Shown here: one piece after another, positions 1 to 12,048 of the stretch | Layout of the letters: every line of letters begins with the position of its first letter | Numbering within the stretch: the first letter of the stretch is position 1 | NCBI RefSeq assembly: GCF_016086655.4 | Contig: NC_052144.2 | Coordinates: 32,519,896-32,583,895 of the forward strand | Length of the DNA stretch: 64,000 nt | From: Lepeophtheirus salmonis | Lineage: Eukaryota; Arthropoda; Copepoda; Siphonostomatoida; Caligidae | Reading direction: 5' to 3' | The notes under the pieces: generated by a model | Told to the model about the DNA's origin: nothing | Database searches by the model: none | What the model saw: only the letters and a program-made list of their open reading frames with translations | Made by a program: the position numbers and the translations under genes

Positions 1-1244
1 ATACATATATAAAAATATTGGATTGTTCTTTTTAAAGATTTATATTATGAGGACAATTCCATAATTCGTTTTTATGTCTTATACAACAAAAATATTGTCA
101 ATCATCTCAGACAAAATAATAAATTTGAATGACGTATCTTGTGCGTCATTCTATTTAATTCTTTTAAGGCGTTATATTCTTCTTATCTTTTCATTACATA
201 TAATTGAATTATTCTGAATTATGCATGTACATGGGTACCATATGTACAATATACATATTTATGTAGAGTGGGCAAGTATTATCATATTGGGTTTGAATAG
301 GCTATGCTTAATAAATAAAGGTTTAAATATTGGTTTTATTGATTCTTCTTTAAGATAGAGGTTAGTTGGTTGCTTGGGATTTGTTGTTCTTTTTTGGATT
401 AAGTGAATCTATTGTTCATCTTGTTATATTGTTCTTAAACTAAAGTTATTATGCGTATTTGAATAAATAGAAGAAAAGATTATCTTAAGTCACGATCTTC
501 AATTTTTTTCATTATAAATAATTATTTATTTTTACAAAAAAATAATTGTATTTTCAAAATTATACTAATGATAACTACAAGACCTATAAAAATCTAACCA
601 AGTATATCAAGATGGTTTAATCAATAACAAGGCGTTAAAAGTATTGCGCAATACTTGATAGCATAGTTCAAACCATTGACCTACGTAATAAAGATACAAT
701 ATATATATGTATTTAACATACTAAAAGCTTTATTTTTACACATACCCGTTTTAGAGAAATTTTGTTGACACATGAAACTTTCACCACATCACTGTCACCA
801 TTTTTTTCAATGATGCAAAAGTGAACCCTTACATAGGATATATCTATGAATACTTTTGTATAAGTGATTTATTATTACTCCAAGCACTTCTGAAAGGGGA
901 ACACGTCGTAATTATTTAGAAAGAAAAAAACTGTACCTAGGACTAGTTGACAGAGCTTTTGAGATCTGATGTAAAAGTTGTCGTACAAAATAGGCGTGTG
1001 CTTCAAATGTGGTCTAGGGAATATTCAAACTGATTAGGATGAATAATTTACTGAGGCCACATCTCCTTCTCCCATCTCAATGTTTAATAAGATGAATTCT
1101 GTTATATGTGTTGGCATCAGGGAAGTTTGTTCCATCCCAAGATTAGAATTGGTGTACAATACATTCATGAAGTCAGTTGAATTAAATTAATAACCACAGC
1201 AGGAACGTTAAGGAATGCTTGCTTTTTACTACGATTTTTTTTGT
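1..1244. other. AT-rich non-coding stretch, no gene seen
   Basis: I see no open frame with coding character, no inverted-repeat ends and no RNA gene here. It is AT-rich sequence with short homopolymer runs. Confidence 0.5.
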
Positions 1245-1650
1245 CAGGAGGAGAAAATTTTACGCAAAAATTAGGGGTAAAAATAATTTTTTAAAGATTT
1301 ATTTTGATAAGAAAGAGGACATTCAGGCAAATTATGCAGCAGAGAAAAAAAAATTTAATATTTGAAATTTTTTTTCAAAAAAGTTAATAATTGAAATTTA
1401 TTTCTTGACATGTTTTTTTCCAAAAATTTTAATTTTTTAAAAATAGTAATTGATTTTTGAAATGTTTTGTATCTTTGTGTTCTTAAAAAAATACAATTTT
1501 TGATGATCAACTATGGATTTTTGAAATTTATTCCAATAAATTAATATTTAAATTTTTTCCCAATAATTTAATTTTTTGTAAACAGGTGTAGATTTCTAAA
1601 CTTTCTTTAAAATTTGAAATTTTTTTTCATAAATTTAGTTCTTTGTGTAC
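1245..1650 (+). repeat. T-rich tandem repeat, family shared with the 41.9-kb copy
   Basis: Successive degenerate units carry the core TTTTTGAAATTTTTTT followed by CCAAAAAATTTAATTTTTTG-like text and AATAG/AACTATGGA-like linkers. The same core and linker recur at 41,862-42,265, where spacing is about 49 bp. In this copy the units are more diverged and the G-rich head is reduced to CAGGAGGAGAAAATTTTACG near 1,246. This is a non-coding repeat and its function is unknown. Confidence 0.5.
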
Positions 1651-1657
1651 TTTGTAT

Positions 1658-1909
1658 TTAATAATGGAAATTTAATTTTGGATTTTTGTGCTTCAGCACA
1701 GGGTTTTCAGATAAAAAAATCTGATTTATCAGATCCACAAACTTTCTACTACTTCCACAATTTCTTTTAATGCCGTCTTTTTTTAGTGTATTATACGCAG
1801 TAGGCCTGGGGACCCCCCTTTCCCTAGAAATCTTTGTTTTGGTCTTTCCTTCACCTGAAAAGGGGTCAGATTTAAATTCATTTATTAAGTTCAAACACCA
1901 TTTTCTCAT
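1658..1909 (-). pseudogene. Short open frame with a helix-turn-helix-like stretch, possibly transposase-derived
   Basis: The 83-codon frame contains KISRERGVPRPTAYNTLKK, whose pattern (basic residue, helix, 'GVPRPTAY', basic) resembles the recognition helix of Tc1/mariner-type DNA-binding domains. I do not recognise the rest. I found no terminal inverted repeats around it and no catalytic region. It may be a decayed transposase N-terminus or a chance frame in AT-rich DNA. Confidence 0.2.
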
Positions 1910-3235
1910 TAAAGGAATGAAGTTTTATATAGACCTTGGCTATTTATCTATCAAACGAAAAAAAAAAAATACTGCAGTTTTTAGTAAATCTTGTCCTTAC
2001 TTAATGCTTTATAAGTGTATTTTTTTACCACACCCTCTACTCTTGGGTTTGTTCATAAATAGTAAATAATTACATGGTTGATTTTCTGTCTATTTGTTTA
2101 ACTTTTATGTGTCGTTTCATTCTGCGCCATAATAATCAATTTGACACGGTATGGGTGTAAAGGAAACGTCTCCTATTTATTATGAGAGGGTATACTAACA
2201 TATTATGTATAAGTAGTCGTTATACCTGAAAAAATGATGTTTATAAGTGTTGTTTTAAAGGGTCTAGACATTGAGTTACCTATTTAAATGAACAACTTCT
2301 TTACCCATGGATAATTAAAAGCTATAAATCAAAAATGATTCAACCCAAACTTTATACTAGCTATGGTGGTATATACTTTTTCATGAGTATCTCAAGGATT
2401 TGTTAATTGAAAAAAATAATAAGTAATGATAAATGAGGAGGCCTCATGCTTAAAATTAAAACCGTCTCCATATTTTTTTTTCCACAAACATTGCACGTAG
2501 GCTTAAGTTTTCCCAGAATATCGTTGAATTGCATTGTTCTAAGTTATTACATCTTTATTATACATGATTTGTTGTGAAATTGTTTAATTAATCGCATTAT
2601 TAATTATAATAAGAAGGAATAATGTACTTTGATGATTAGCAGAATGACTGCATATTAGTTAATGAATTGATAAAGTAATTATATATAATATGTTTTAAGC
2701 TATACACACACACAAAAAACATTGTTTATTTGATGTACCATATTTAAAACAATTTATCATCAATGTTTTCTTTTTTGTAATAATAATAAAATATTATTAT
2801 ATGTATGTCACTCAATAATTTTCCTTTGATAAATATTTTCGAAACATTTATACGCAAATGTTGTTTACAAATTGGTACATGTCAAGTCGTTACCGCTAAA
2901 AAAGAGTACACACCTTACCTAAAACTATTTGGTATATATATGGCTCATGATGCCAAAGAATGTAGTGTTGTGTTGACTCGACTTGAGTAGATTATTTTTC
3001 TACTCAACTCAAATTATCTGTCGATATTCAAGTTTGAAAAAATCCGAATCGACTTCAAATTTTAATTGAATTTGCTTTATTTATATCAATAAACGTCACG
3101 GAATGTATTGGGTTTTGTGGAGTTGCTGTTCCAAAGGGATTTCTAACTTTATCACATTTTCTAATGAGGATGAGGAGATTGACTAAGAGTAGCGAACTGC
3201 CTCACCACATAATAAAAGTAGAGACGTAAATTATT
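1910..3235. other. AT-rich non-coding stretch, no gene seen
   Basis: There are only short chance frames with no domain or compositional signal. Nothing repetitive beyond A/T runs and short CA tracts near 2,705 was recognised. Confidence 0.45.
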
Positions 3236-3455
3236 TCATTGACTATCGGAGGAGTTCGGGGAGGCTTAGTTTTTGAATTTTTTCTCTATAGAAAAAAACT
3301 CTATAGCTATTCACAGAAAAGAAAAATTTTTGGGAAAAAAGTTTCAAAAATCTATTGCTACCAAAAAAAAAATTAGTCAATAGCAAAAATATCTTAATTC
3401 GAGGGGGGAGTTTACAGCCACTGCCACCCACCACCAACAGACGCCCCTGAATATT
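3236..3455 (-). repeat. Inverted copy of the G-rich-head / T-rich-unit repeat
   Basis: Read on the minus strand, this begins with GGGGCGTCTGTTGGTGGTGG, then a G-rich/C-rich block (CTCCCCCCTCGAATTAAG). T-rich text follows with GAAACTTTTTTCCCAAAAAT and GAATAGCTATAGAG. The order and wording match the 41,862 copy on the plus strand (GGGCGTCCGCAGTGGGTGAG then TGAAATTTTTTTCC and AATAGCTAT). It is an old dispersed repeat of unknown class. Confidence 0.55.
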
Positions 3456-5378
3456 AATTAGTAAATGGGCAGTGGGGATTTGAAATAACTTCTTTTTTCG
3501 ACTTCTTTTTTTCTTTTCTAATTTATTGAGTGAAGTAAATTCTTAAGGACTCGACTAATTTGATTCGATCCCTTTGAATCAACTCAATACAACACTAAAA
3601 GAAGGCAGATACATTGGAATAAAAAATAATTGTAATAAATTCCAGTTTTCCCCCCTTCTTTGCAAAAATTGAGTCCTGTAATATGCAGGAGGCTTATGTG
3701 ATCAATTGACTGCAAATAAGTTGTTAGCATTACACACACCCAGTAATAAATAAAATGTAGGGTTCTTTGAGCCGAATTTGTAGTGTTCATCGTACATACC
3801 TAAGTAGATAAAGTCTAATATATTAAAGGTGAGAAACTGTTTTTGTTATTTTACTACAAATCATTTGCAATTCTTCTTTGTTCGCATACGAAACGAGTTC
3901 AAGGGCGAGGATTTCGTAGGGTAAAAAATTATGTTTTCAATTCAATAGGACCTCGGAATGGGAGCAAAATTATTACAGAGTTGTGGTCGAAAAAAATAAT
4001 GCTTGCTTGCTTGTACTCCCTTGCTTTTTTTTTCCATAGATCCACCTTAGATTAAGGACAGAAAGAGTGATTCTTAACCATGATATGGTCTTCATACATC
4101 ATTATTATTAATAACATAACTATTTTGCTAATCTTAAGGAGCAAAAGGAATCCATGAGACAGTTTAGATATGATTGAAAAACACTTAACTATAATTTACA
4201 CAATAAGAAAATGCGAAGTAAAAATTTAAATTAAGTTCAATGACAATTTATAGATAGATTTGGGAGGAGATAAAACATTATTAATTACAAGACATTGGAG
4301 TAAGTGCATATTTTGCCATCTGAGGTAGAGCATAAAAATTTTGGGGTTTGAATGAAGTTTCACGAGTCCATGTTCTCCAATATTTTTATTGAGTCTCGTT
4401 CAAGTCCTTAGATTTCTTTTGAGCTCAATTTAATTCTATGATTATTTTTTTGTTGATTTGAATGGTAAAATTTCTAAAAATCTAGTATAAACTGGATCCT
4501 ATAAATCAAAAGTAATGGCCGCAATGAGATGGTACTTGAAAATAATAATATACATAATTCATTATTAATATCTTTGTAACTAATAATGCCTCGAATTATT
4601 TGAGTTGTTCCGCCTATAATAGGTATTTTGAAGTCTAGTATATTTTGCCCGTAAAAAATGGTCTACAGGGGTAAAAAAGTTTAAAAAGTCTTACCATTGT
4701 ATTCTTAGATTTTGATCTCAAGTTAAGAATATTTCATTCGAAATAGGGATTCGAATGCGAGTACAATTTCGGGTCCTCTGATATTTGAAAATACATTTCC
4801 TTTGAAACTTGTTTAAAAGTCGTCATCCATAATTTTCGAAGGTCCTTTTATATGATAATGGTTTATAAACATTTACATACATATTATTATATTATATAGT
4901 ATTTATTAATTAAATAATCATCGCTTGTAAGAAATAAGGCAGTGACTTGCAGTTTTTTCCCCTTTATTTCTATTAGTGTGTAATTTTGAAATTTGAAAGA
5001 GAAATTGAAAATTAAAAGAAGCATATAAAAAAGTATGAAATCATGAAATTATTAAATCCATCCAATAATGACACCACTGCATAGGTGACTTAAAAAAATA
5101 CAAACAAATCATCAGATGAAATCAAGAAATAGTGGGAGGGTTGAATGCACATGGAAGGATATAAATTCATTCAAGTCAGATTGCGAGATGTACTTTCTAA
5201 TGATTCACTTTCAACACTAAATATTTCTACTTTTAGGATATATATATATAGGTTTGTAAATTCTTAGCTTTTTTTTGCGTGCCTTTATTGTAGACAACCT
5301 AAATAATGTTTTTTTAATTTATAAAGCTGTTATAATTATTTTGTCATACTTTAGCATAACCATGTATAATAGATTAAA
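3456..5378. other. AT-rich non-coding stretch, no gene seen
   Basis: No frame with coding character, no inverted-repeat ends and no RNA gene was recognised. Several 60-70-codon frames here are of chance length for this base composition. Confidence 0.45.
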
Positions 5379-5380
5379 TA

Positions 5381-5852
5381 AAAAGTTCTGAGCGTTTTTT
5401 GCTTTATTTTGACAATAAAAGTTTGCTGACTACTCTTCAGTTCCTAAGCAATGGAAACAGTGCTTACACGTCGCTCTAACTCGACGATTTCCATTATTTT
5501 ACCAACATTTTAGACGTCCATATTACCAGGACGGAATCGTTGAAACCACCGCTGTATTGTTGCATTCGATAATATATTGGATCCATAAAAAAAACTAATC
5601 TTTTTAGGCCGCCTACTCCACCTTTTAAACTTGTTCAGAGTAATACTGAAGAATGCATCAAATTTTCTATCGTTTTACTTTCATTTAAAACGCTATAACA
5701 CGAAACTGGCTTCACCAAACACGTAACTGCTCATGAACTTTTGTAAATTGTATACTTAAACTTTAACCATACTTTCAGCTTTTTTTATACAATGTATTAA
5801 TTGTGAGATATAGCTCACTAAAGATATCTAGCGAAAAACGCTGAGAATGTTT
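5381..5852 (-). mobile_element. Short internally deleted mariner with transposase N-terminal remnant
   Basis: Inverted ends (left AAAAGTTCTGAGCGTTTTTTG; right, reversed, AAACATTCTCAGCGTTTTTCG) lie directly inside TA dinucleotides at 5,379-5,380 and 5,853-5,854, the mariner target site. On the minus strand between them, several frames together spell a mariner-like N-terminal half: a WFQRFRPGNMDV motif near 5,510-5,545, then a segment ending in RRVSTVSIAQELKS that resembles the second helix-turn-helix. Stops and frameshifts interrupt it. No catalytic region is present. At 472 bp it is a dead, non-autonomous copy. The element call is firm; the subfamily is not determined. Confidence 0.75.
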
Positions 5853-5854
5853 TA

Positions 5855-6275
5855 CTTAACCTAGTATGTACATATATAATACAAATTTGAATTCAAAGAT
5901 AAACTGCCGACCGTCACACCTCAGAAGATAGGAAATATCTTTTGATAAACATCTTAATTAATCTCGTAATGTAAAATAAAATATTACACACAAGCCTTTT
6001 ACAAACTTTAATTACTTTTTTTCCATTTGAACTCCAGAGATTCATAAAAGTGTCATGATCTTGAATTAAAACGTAAAAAGACGTAGAAAGAACTATCCTT
6101 CTCCCATTCTCATTGGTAGATAGATAAATATATTTAAGTTCACCTATGATTTATCTTTTCCACCGAAAGGTACCTACCCAACCTATGTCATTAGTTTCTA
6201 TTTTTATATGTGGTATTTTTTTTTCTCTAAAGGGACCCCAAAAGTTAATATCATTGACAAATAAAGGATTAATAG
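5855..6275. other. AT-rich spacer, no gene seen
   Basis: This lies between two mariner elements. An 82-codon frame starts in it at 6,146 but runs into the left end of the next element and has no recognisable domain. Confidence 0.45.
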
Positions 6276-6277
6276 TA

Positions 6278-6302
6278 CAGGGTTCGGAAGCAAAACGTGG
6301 AC
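6278..6302 (+). repeat. Left terminal inverted repeat of the 6.3-kb mariner
   Basis: This begins CAGGGTTCGGAAGCAAAACG right after a TA. It pairs with the right end, with one mismatch at base 22. Confidence 0.9.
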
Positions 6303-6425
6303 AATTAATAAATGTTGATTATGTAATTAAAATAGAAAGATTTTGTGATTTTTTTCTGCATATTTCAACTCTTCTATTCTTTCTGCATAAGTAAACAATA
6401 ATAAGCATTTCTCAAATATTTCATC

Positions 6426-7511
6426 ATGAGTGAACAAGAAGCAAAAAGCAGAGGATCGGAGAATTTCTGGATCCCAAAATTGAGGTGACAGAGTTGGAGA
6501 GTTATGGACATTGTGAACCTCAATTTCAAGTTGGCCAAGATGAAAAAGGATGGAAAATATCTCTTAAGGAAAGAAGGAAGATGTGGACACAACTTGAAAA
6601 GGGATTCTGAGTTTCTGGGGGATCTGAAGAAGAAGATCAAGGAATACCCAACAAAATCCATGAATCGCCTCTCTAACGAGTTTGACGGGGACGAGGGGAA
6701 AATCAGGAGGGCTGTTAAGGAGGACTTGGGATTGTCTTCTTACACAAGGACCCCACGCCACCTGTTGACGGACACTCTGAATGAAAGGAGACTGCAGATG
6801 TGCAAAAAAGTCCGTGTGAGGATCTAGGCAAATGGATCTACACTAAAAAATTATCTCACGAGAAGATTTTCACCGTGGACCAAGTGTACAACCGTTGGAA
6901 CAACTGTTGGCTTGGGAGATCACTAGTGGAAGTCAAGTAGGTGTTATCTACAAAACATCCGGCCCAAACAATGGTCTTGGGGGCCGTGGCGTCTAACAGC
7001 AAGAAGATGTCTCCCATCATTTTTTTTTGTTGGGTGCAAAAATCGCCCAGGAGGTCTACTACAAGGTGCTGAGGTTCACCATACTACCATGGCTCAAGGC
7101 CACCTACACAGAGGACAATTATGTGTGGACACAAGATGGTGCACCCTCACACACATCGGCCAAATGCCAGAAGTTCTGTGCCGACAGCATGGCTGATTTT
7201 TGGGCCCAAGGACATGTGGCCATAATATTTTGCGGATTTGAACCTGTTGAACTTTGCTGTGGGGCACTTTGGAGAGGGAGAGTAATCGGCCATATCTCCC
7301 GAACGTGGACTCCATGAAGGCCATTGTGAAGGAGTGGAACAACTTTCCTGAGAAGTTCCTCATCAACTCCTGCAAGGCTTTTCATCGCCGTATGGAGACT
7401 GTGATTGTTGCTGAGGGCGGTAATTTTGAGTGTACATGTTCACAAAGGTTGTGTCCCAAAGTTTTGTTTAAAAAAATTTCAAAATTATTACTCAAAAAAT
7501 TAAATTATTGA
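6426..7511 (+). pseudogene. Mariner transposase pseudogene (DD37D family)
   Basis: Transposase would cut and paste the element. The start is ATG at 6,426 (MSEQEAKSRGS); the same frame has a TGA at 6,486 and then stays open to a TAG at 6,825-6,827. The helix-turn-helix segment includes KEYPTKSMNRLSNEFDGDEG and a following RRAVKEDLGL. The first catalytic Asp lies in FTVDQVYNR (near 6,878), in a shifted frame. The second is in WTQDGAPSHT (near 7,135). The third position, FDFAV in the sister copy, reads LNFAV, so Asp is replaced by Asn. The C-terminal block (from 7,254) has lost its stop after GGNFE, because TGA became TGT, and runs on 28 codons to 7,511. With a nonsense codon, frameshifts and a lost catalytic residue, it is inactive. 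Confidence 0.88.
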
Positions 7512-7535
7512 CATTTTTCTAAAATCAGTCATTCA

Positions 7536-7560
7536 GTCTACGTTTTGCTTCCGAACCCTG
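7536..7560 (-). repeat. Right terminal inverted repeat of the 6.3-kb mariner
   Basis: This is the reverse complement of the left end with one mismatch, followed by TA at 7,561-7,562. Confidence 0.9.
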
Positions 7561-7562
7561 TA

Positions 7563-9519
7563 TTACCACAATGATAGTATTTTTGTTTTGGTTCTAGTGC
7601 GAAAATCAGTATTAGTATTTCAATACTTTACATTTTGTACTAAAAGTAAAAAAAAGGTTTCAGGGGCAATTCATATGCGTTTACAATTACGTCAGCAAGA
7701 TTCTTGTTTGGGGTGGTGGGAGGAGCTCATCTATATGATGTTATACTTGTTATAATATATATATATAGAACTAGAAAAGAAACGAGCAACAATAATATCA
7801 ACATTTTTACAAATTAAAATATAAATTATTGTTTCGAATTTATAATAAACAAAAAATTTAGACTCATGCTCTTTTTAATAAGTATTTAGTTGTAGACCTG
7901 GATTCCAACTGATGAACGCTGAAAAAACAGTCTGGACATAAATGTTGGTTCAGAAAAAATGACTTCAATACAAAGAAAAAAAACAAAAAACTAAGGAGGC
8001 CTGGAGTATGTTGATTTAAAATACATCAAGGCTAAAATTCTATTTGGATCAGCAGATTGCAATAATAGTGCATCTTTCAAAGTAATATCATTGAAGCTTG
8101 CTGTGCTTAATGCAAAGTCTTATATCGCAAAGATACTTACAGATAAGGGACACGTATTTAGAGCAGACCTGATGTGAAAAGAAGAGTGATATTTAATGCC
8201 ACAGCTGCTCAGTATGTCGTGTTTAACATAATGATTCCCCACAGGGACGGTCACGAATTTGATATAGTGGTCAATCTTGTGTGCTACTGGACACTAGGAT
8301 CAATTCAGTTTCTAAAAACTCTAAATCACATTGTCAAAGTCGTCAATGCAAACCGTGCTCGTTAGCCAAAATAATAATTTTTTTTAATTTCTAAATCTTT
8401 TTTAAAATATCTAATTTTAAGCTAAAATACTTAATTATTTTAATATAACACAATTCTTAATATGAATCTATATTAATTTTATGTTTTGCATATATCTGTA
8501 TATTTACATGTATGATATGAATCAATATAAAAAAACCCAAAACTCCGGTACCTGCCACTATAGTGCCGGTATACCGAACAACACTAGTCCTTCATAATAA
8601 TTATCAAAGACATTCTATAAAACAAATAATATCTAAAAAATGTGTCCACAGTTTTTATTCATGTTTGAAAAAGTGCTGATAAAAATAGCCATGCAAATCT
8701 AAATGATCCATCACGAATAATGACAAACGGTTTTCAATCATTGTAATATGCATTTGAGTAGATTTGAAGGGCTTTTTCTTATTCTTCATACTCCTATCAA
8801 GTCCTACGTATATCCTTCAACAGAAAATGACATCCTTTTTTTTGTTCTTGGCAGGGTGCATGTTATTGTTAGTATTAATCATAATGGTTTAAATAAAACT
8901 GCATTATTCATTTGTATATTCTTCTAATATTGTTTTTGTTGTTGGCTTAGTTATAGGTAGATGCCAAGTAAAGACTTTTTGGTATGATAAGATCATCGCA
9001 GTTGGTGGGATTCACGTAATATTAATATATGGTATTATTACCAGAGATTCTATGTATTATACGTGTATATTTTATAATCTTAGATGTTAAATACAATATT
9101 AATGTGAGGAAGTTTCAGAGAAATAAATCAAGACGGAAATTAACTTAAGAATAGAAAATGTATAATCTGTTAAATATATGTCAGTATAGAATATTTAAAA
9201 AAACGACCATTACAACCAGGGCAACCGTGGTTAAGGTTTCTTTATTGGGGGTAATGGTTGAACCAATTAGAAATCCCTTTTTATTGAGATTGTGCTATAA
9301 TTACTTTTTTTTAATAATAAATACAAAATTTGACAAAAATGGGTTACAAATATTTTCGGATGGTGTTTATATTTTAATGAACAATAACGAATTTACCAAC
9401 ATAATTTATATTGTTAACAATATATTTTTATGTGTATTCGTAAATTTGGCTATAATATTGTAATCACGAAGAAAAAATTAACTCTTAATAAGTAAATAAA
9501 AAATTTGACAACATAAATT
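7563..9519. other. Non-coding stretch with one unrecognised open frame
   Basis: Mostly AT-rich DNA. Between about 7,870 and 8,365 the composition is slightly less AT-rich. A 63-codon frame at 8,174-8,365 (MKRRVIFNATAAQYVVFNIM...) is open but has no domain I recognise. At 8,545-8,590 the text CCGGTATACCGAACAACACT resembles short segments at 11,240 and 23,930. No gene is claimed. Confidence 0.4.
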
Positions 9520-9640
9520 GATGAAAATTTTGACAAGAATAATTGTCTTTCACCGAAAAAAAAATTGACATTTGACTAAAAATCTTTTATCGAGAGAAAG
9601 AGTTAACAGCCCCACCCCTCTCCACCCCATTAGTCACAAA
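9520..9640 (-). repeat. Probable short copy of the G-rich-head / T-rich-unit repeat
   Basis: The plus strand reads AGTTAACAGCCCCACCCCTC then CACCCCAT, preceded by A-rich unit-like text with TTGACAAGAATAATTG. The arrangement (T-rich units, then a C-rich block containing ACAGCC) parallels the copy at 3,236-3,455. The match is weak outside the C-rich block. Confidence 0.35.
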
Positions 9641-12046
9641 CATTACAACATAAATATGCAAATGGCTAAAATCAGCGTACCAAATTACAAATAAAGAGTC
9701 TTATAATTGATATTCTATTGCTTAAAGACGACCAACGGCATATTTAAAAATAATTAGCTAGAATGTATGTTTTTTAACACGAAAATGGCGTAATGGTAAA
9801 TAATGAACTTTGATCTCTCAAGTAATATTTTCTTTCCAATGTTTTGACGAACTTAAGTATCCATATTAATAATTATGATTTTTTTATTGTAGCAACATCA
9901 ATTTCCCTTTAGTTGATGAAATAATTCACTTGTTTCTGTCTAGAAGTTGATTTATTGTGTGTCTATGTCCACAAAATATATGAATAATCTAGTTTTGTAA
10001 ATATGTACGTACTGTTCAAAAATAGTAAAAGTATAATCATGCCGCTTTTGTCGTAAAATTCTTTAATAATAATGATTCAGCTGATTTGTTGTTTTAATGG
10101 TTAAAACATCTAATAATTTATTTTTATTCATAATTAAAATCACATTCCATTTATACCCGTGTATTCAGTATTCACTCTCAATCATTTCCTTTTTCTTCTT
10201 TTCCTTCAAAAATGAATTATGATGAACCATTTATAACTTATTGTAGAGAGAAAAATAGCTAAAAATCTTTTAAAACAAAGGTGCGGCTATGAATAGTGTC
10301 TAATTTTATTCAGAGAGAGTATTTCAATCTTGACAGAATAGGGCCTCTTAAAAAAAAGAAAAACCCTTATTGTAACATATTATATTATATAATAAATATG
10401 TATATGTGCACACTCACAGAGATATTTCTTCCAATCTATTGTTATCTGAAAGAAGGTAATAAAATGATTAATAGTGCTGTAACTTAACAATATTTTGAAG
10501 GTGGCCTCTTTTTTAGTATTTGTGGTCAGCTCAACTGTGAGATATTGTGAAAGATGGATTTTGTTAAAAAAGATAAGATTAAGTCAAATAAATATTTAAA
10601 TTTGTCAAGTCCTATTGTTAGAAGAGATTGAGTGATTTTTAAATGTTATTTAATCAATGCAAATAAAATACCCGTCGACAGCAACACTATGATTTTTCTT
10701 TCAATTGAGCAGGGATTACGTCGTTTATTTTTTTGTCGAATAATTAATTATCGTTAATTTCTATCAATAAATTATAATATTTAATCCTTTTGGAGATACC
10801 GCAAATTAGGCTTAAAGTACCTAATAATTCATCTCCGCAATGAAATGACTATAAATTGAAAGCTTTGATGTGAAAGAGGCTATTTTGTATACAATTTAAG
10901 TTTTATATATCATTTGAGAGTTTTGAATTATTGTAGTTAACACTTTTGGGTATCTTCAGTTATCACAGAAACTTGAAAAAAAAGTCTAGATTTGACTGAA
11001 ATGTTTTTATGAAATATTGGATTGTATATAAATTTATGTATGGTCACGATATCAAAATTTTTGTAGCAGTTCCGGGACCAAAGTAGATATCTGTACTTTA
11101 TAATAGTTTTTTTAAAATAAACTAAGTTTCGTTACCACAGCTTATTATAGACTTATAGAGGCGTTTGCATTGCAAATAATAGTTCCTCTACCAATTTATT
11201 ATATCACTGTTTTAAACGTTTCAGTGTCTAAGTACCATTATAGGTCTGGTATGCCAAACAATCACACCAACAAGATGTAAAAAAAAACAACAAATATATT
11301 GTGCTCTCTTTTTTTTTTTTTTTTTTTTTGGTTGTAAATTGTTTTTTTGTTAATTCACCCTTTATTCAAAGAAAAAAATGTTTTAAACTGTTGTAAAAAT
11401 AATAGATGTATTATCTCAACTCGTTCCAGAAAATTGAATACAGTGCCCACAATTTACCAACACATTCAAATATAACAATGTCGGATTAAAAAAAAATATT
11501 TATTTTTCAATTACGAATTCAATTCTTAATCAATTCTCAATTTTTTTTGTTTTATTATGTTAGTACACATGTCCACAACGTATGTATGTTAGCAATATTA
11601 GCTATTTTTGCATTGTTAGTTTTTTGAAAGATAAGTAGGTTAGATCTTTTTTGGGTCAGCTCCACAATGTTCTACCTTTGAAAAAGAAAATAATAATAAA
11701 TGAATGAAAGAATCCGCATTAAATTTTGCGTAAAAAAATAAGAAATGTTGACTGTGGCAATTGGCGAGACTATTAAATGATAAACAGAAGTTTAATTTTC
11801 CTATTCCTAAAACTAAAGAGACCCACAAAATGATAACATCTATGACACGATTGATGAGACAACGAAAGCATCGCAGAAAGAGTTGAAGGCCATTTAAAAA
11901 ATTGCAAATCAGATATGCTTCGAGGTTTGGAAAAAGGACTGGCACAAATGTACTATATATATCTGAAGGAATTACTCCGAAAAGAACAAAATATATATTG
12001 ATGAATATTTTTTTTTAAAGGAAAAGTGAATTAAAAAATGATATCG
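9641..12046. other. AT-rich non-coding stretch with a 21-T tract
   Basis: No gene recognised. A run of 21 T lies at 11,309-11,329. A 101-codon minus-strand frame at 11,640-11,945 is rich in Leu, Phe and Cys. It has no domain I recognise and looks like a chance frame, because the plus strand is A-rich there. Confidence 0.4.
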
Positions 12047-12048
12047 TA

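Larger units (their letters stand above)
6278..7560 (+). mobile_element. Near full-length mariner element (DD37D type)
   Basis: The 1,283-bp element is bounded by TA at 6,276-6,277 and 7,561-7,562. Its terminal inverted repeats match at 24 of the first 25 bases (both begin CAGGGTTCGGAAGCAAAACG). It contains a single decayed transposase gene on the plus strand, and its size is typical of intact mariners. The region between D2 and the third acidic position spans 37 residues once frames are reconciled, which points to the DD37D (maT-like) group. A same-family copy lies in reverse orientation at 62,862 to the window end. Confidence 0.9.

Noticed and set aside
7094..7385. Minus-strand frames of 88-93 codons opposite the mariner transposase
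   Set aside because: Antisense shadows of the transposase pseudogene on the plus strand.
11309..11329. 21-T tract as the tail of a retroposed element
   Set aside because: No target duplication or upstream element was recognised on the minus strand, and long A/T runs are common here.
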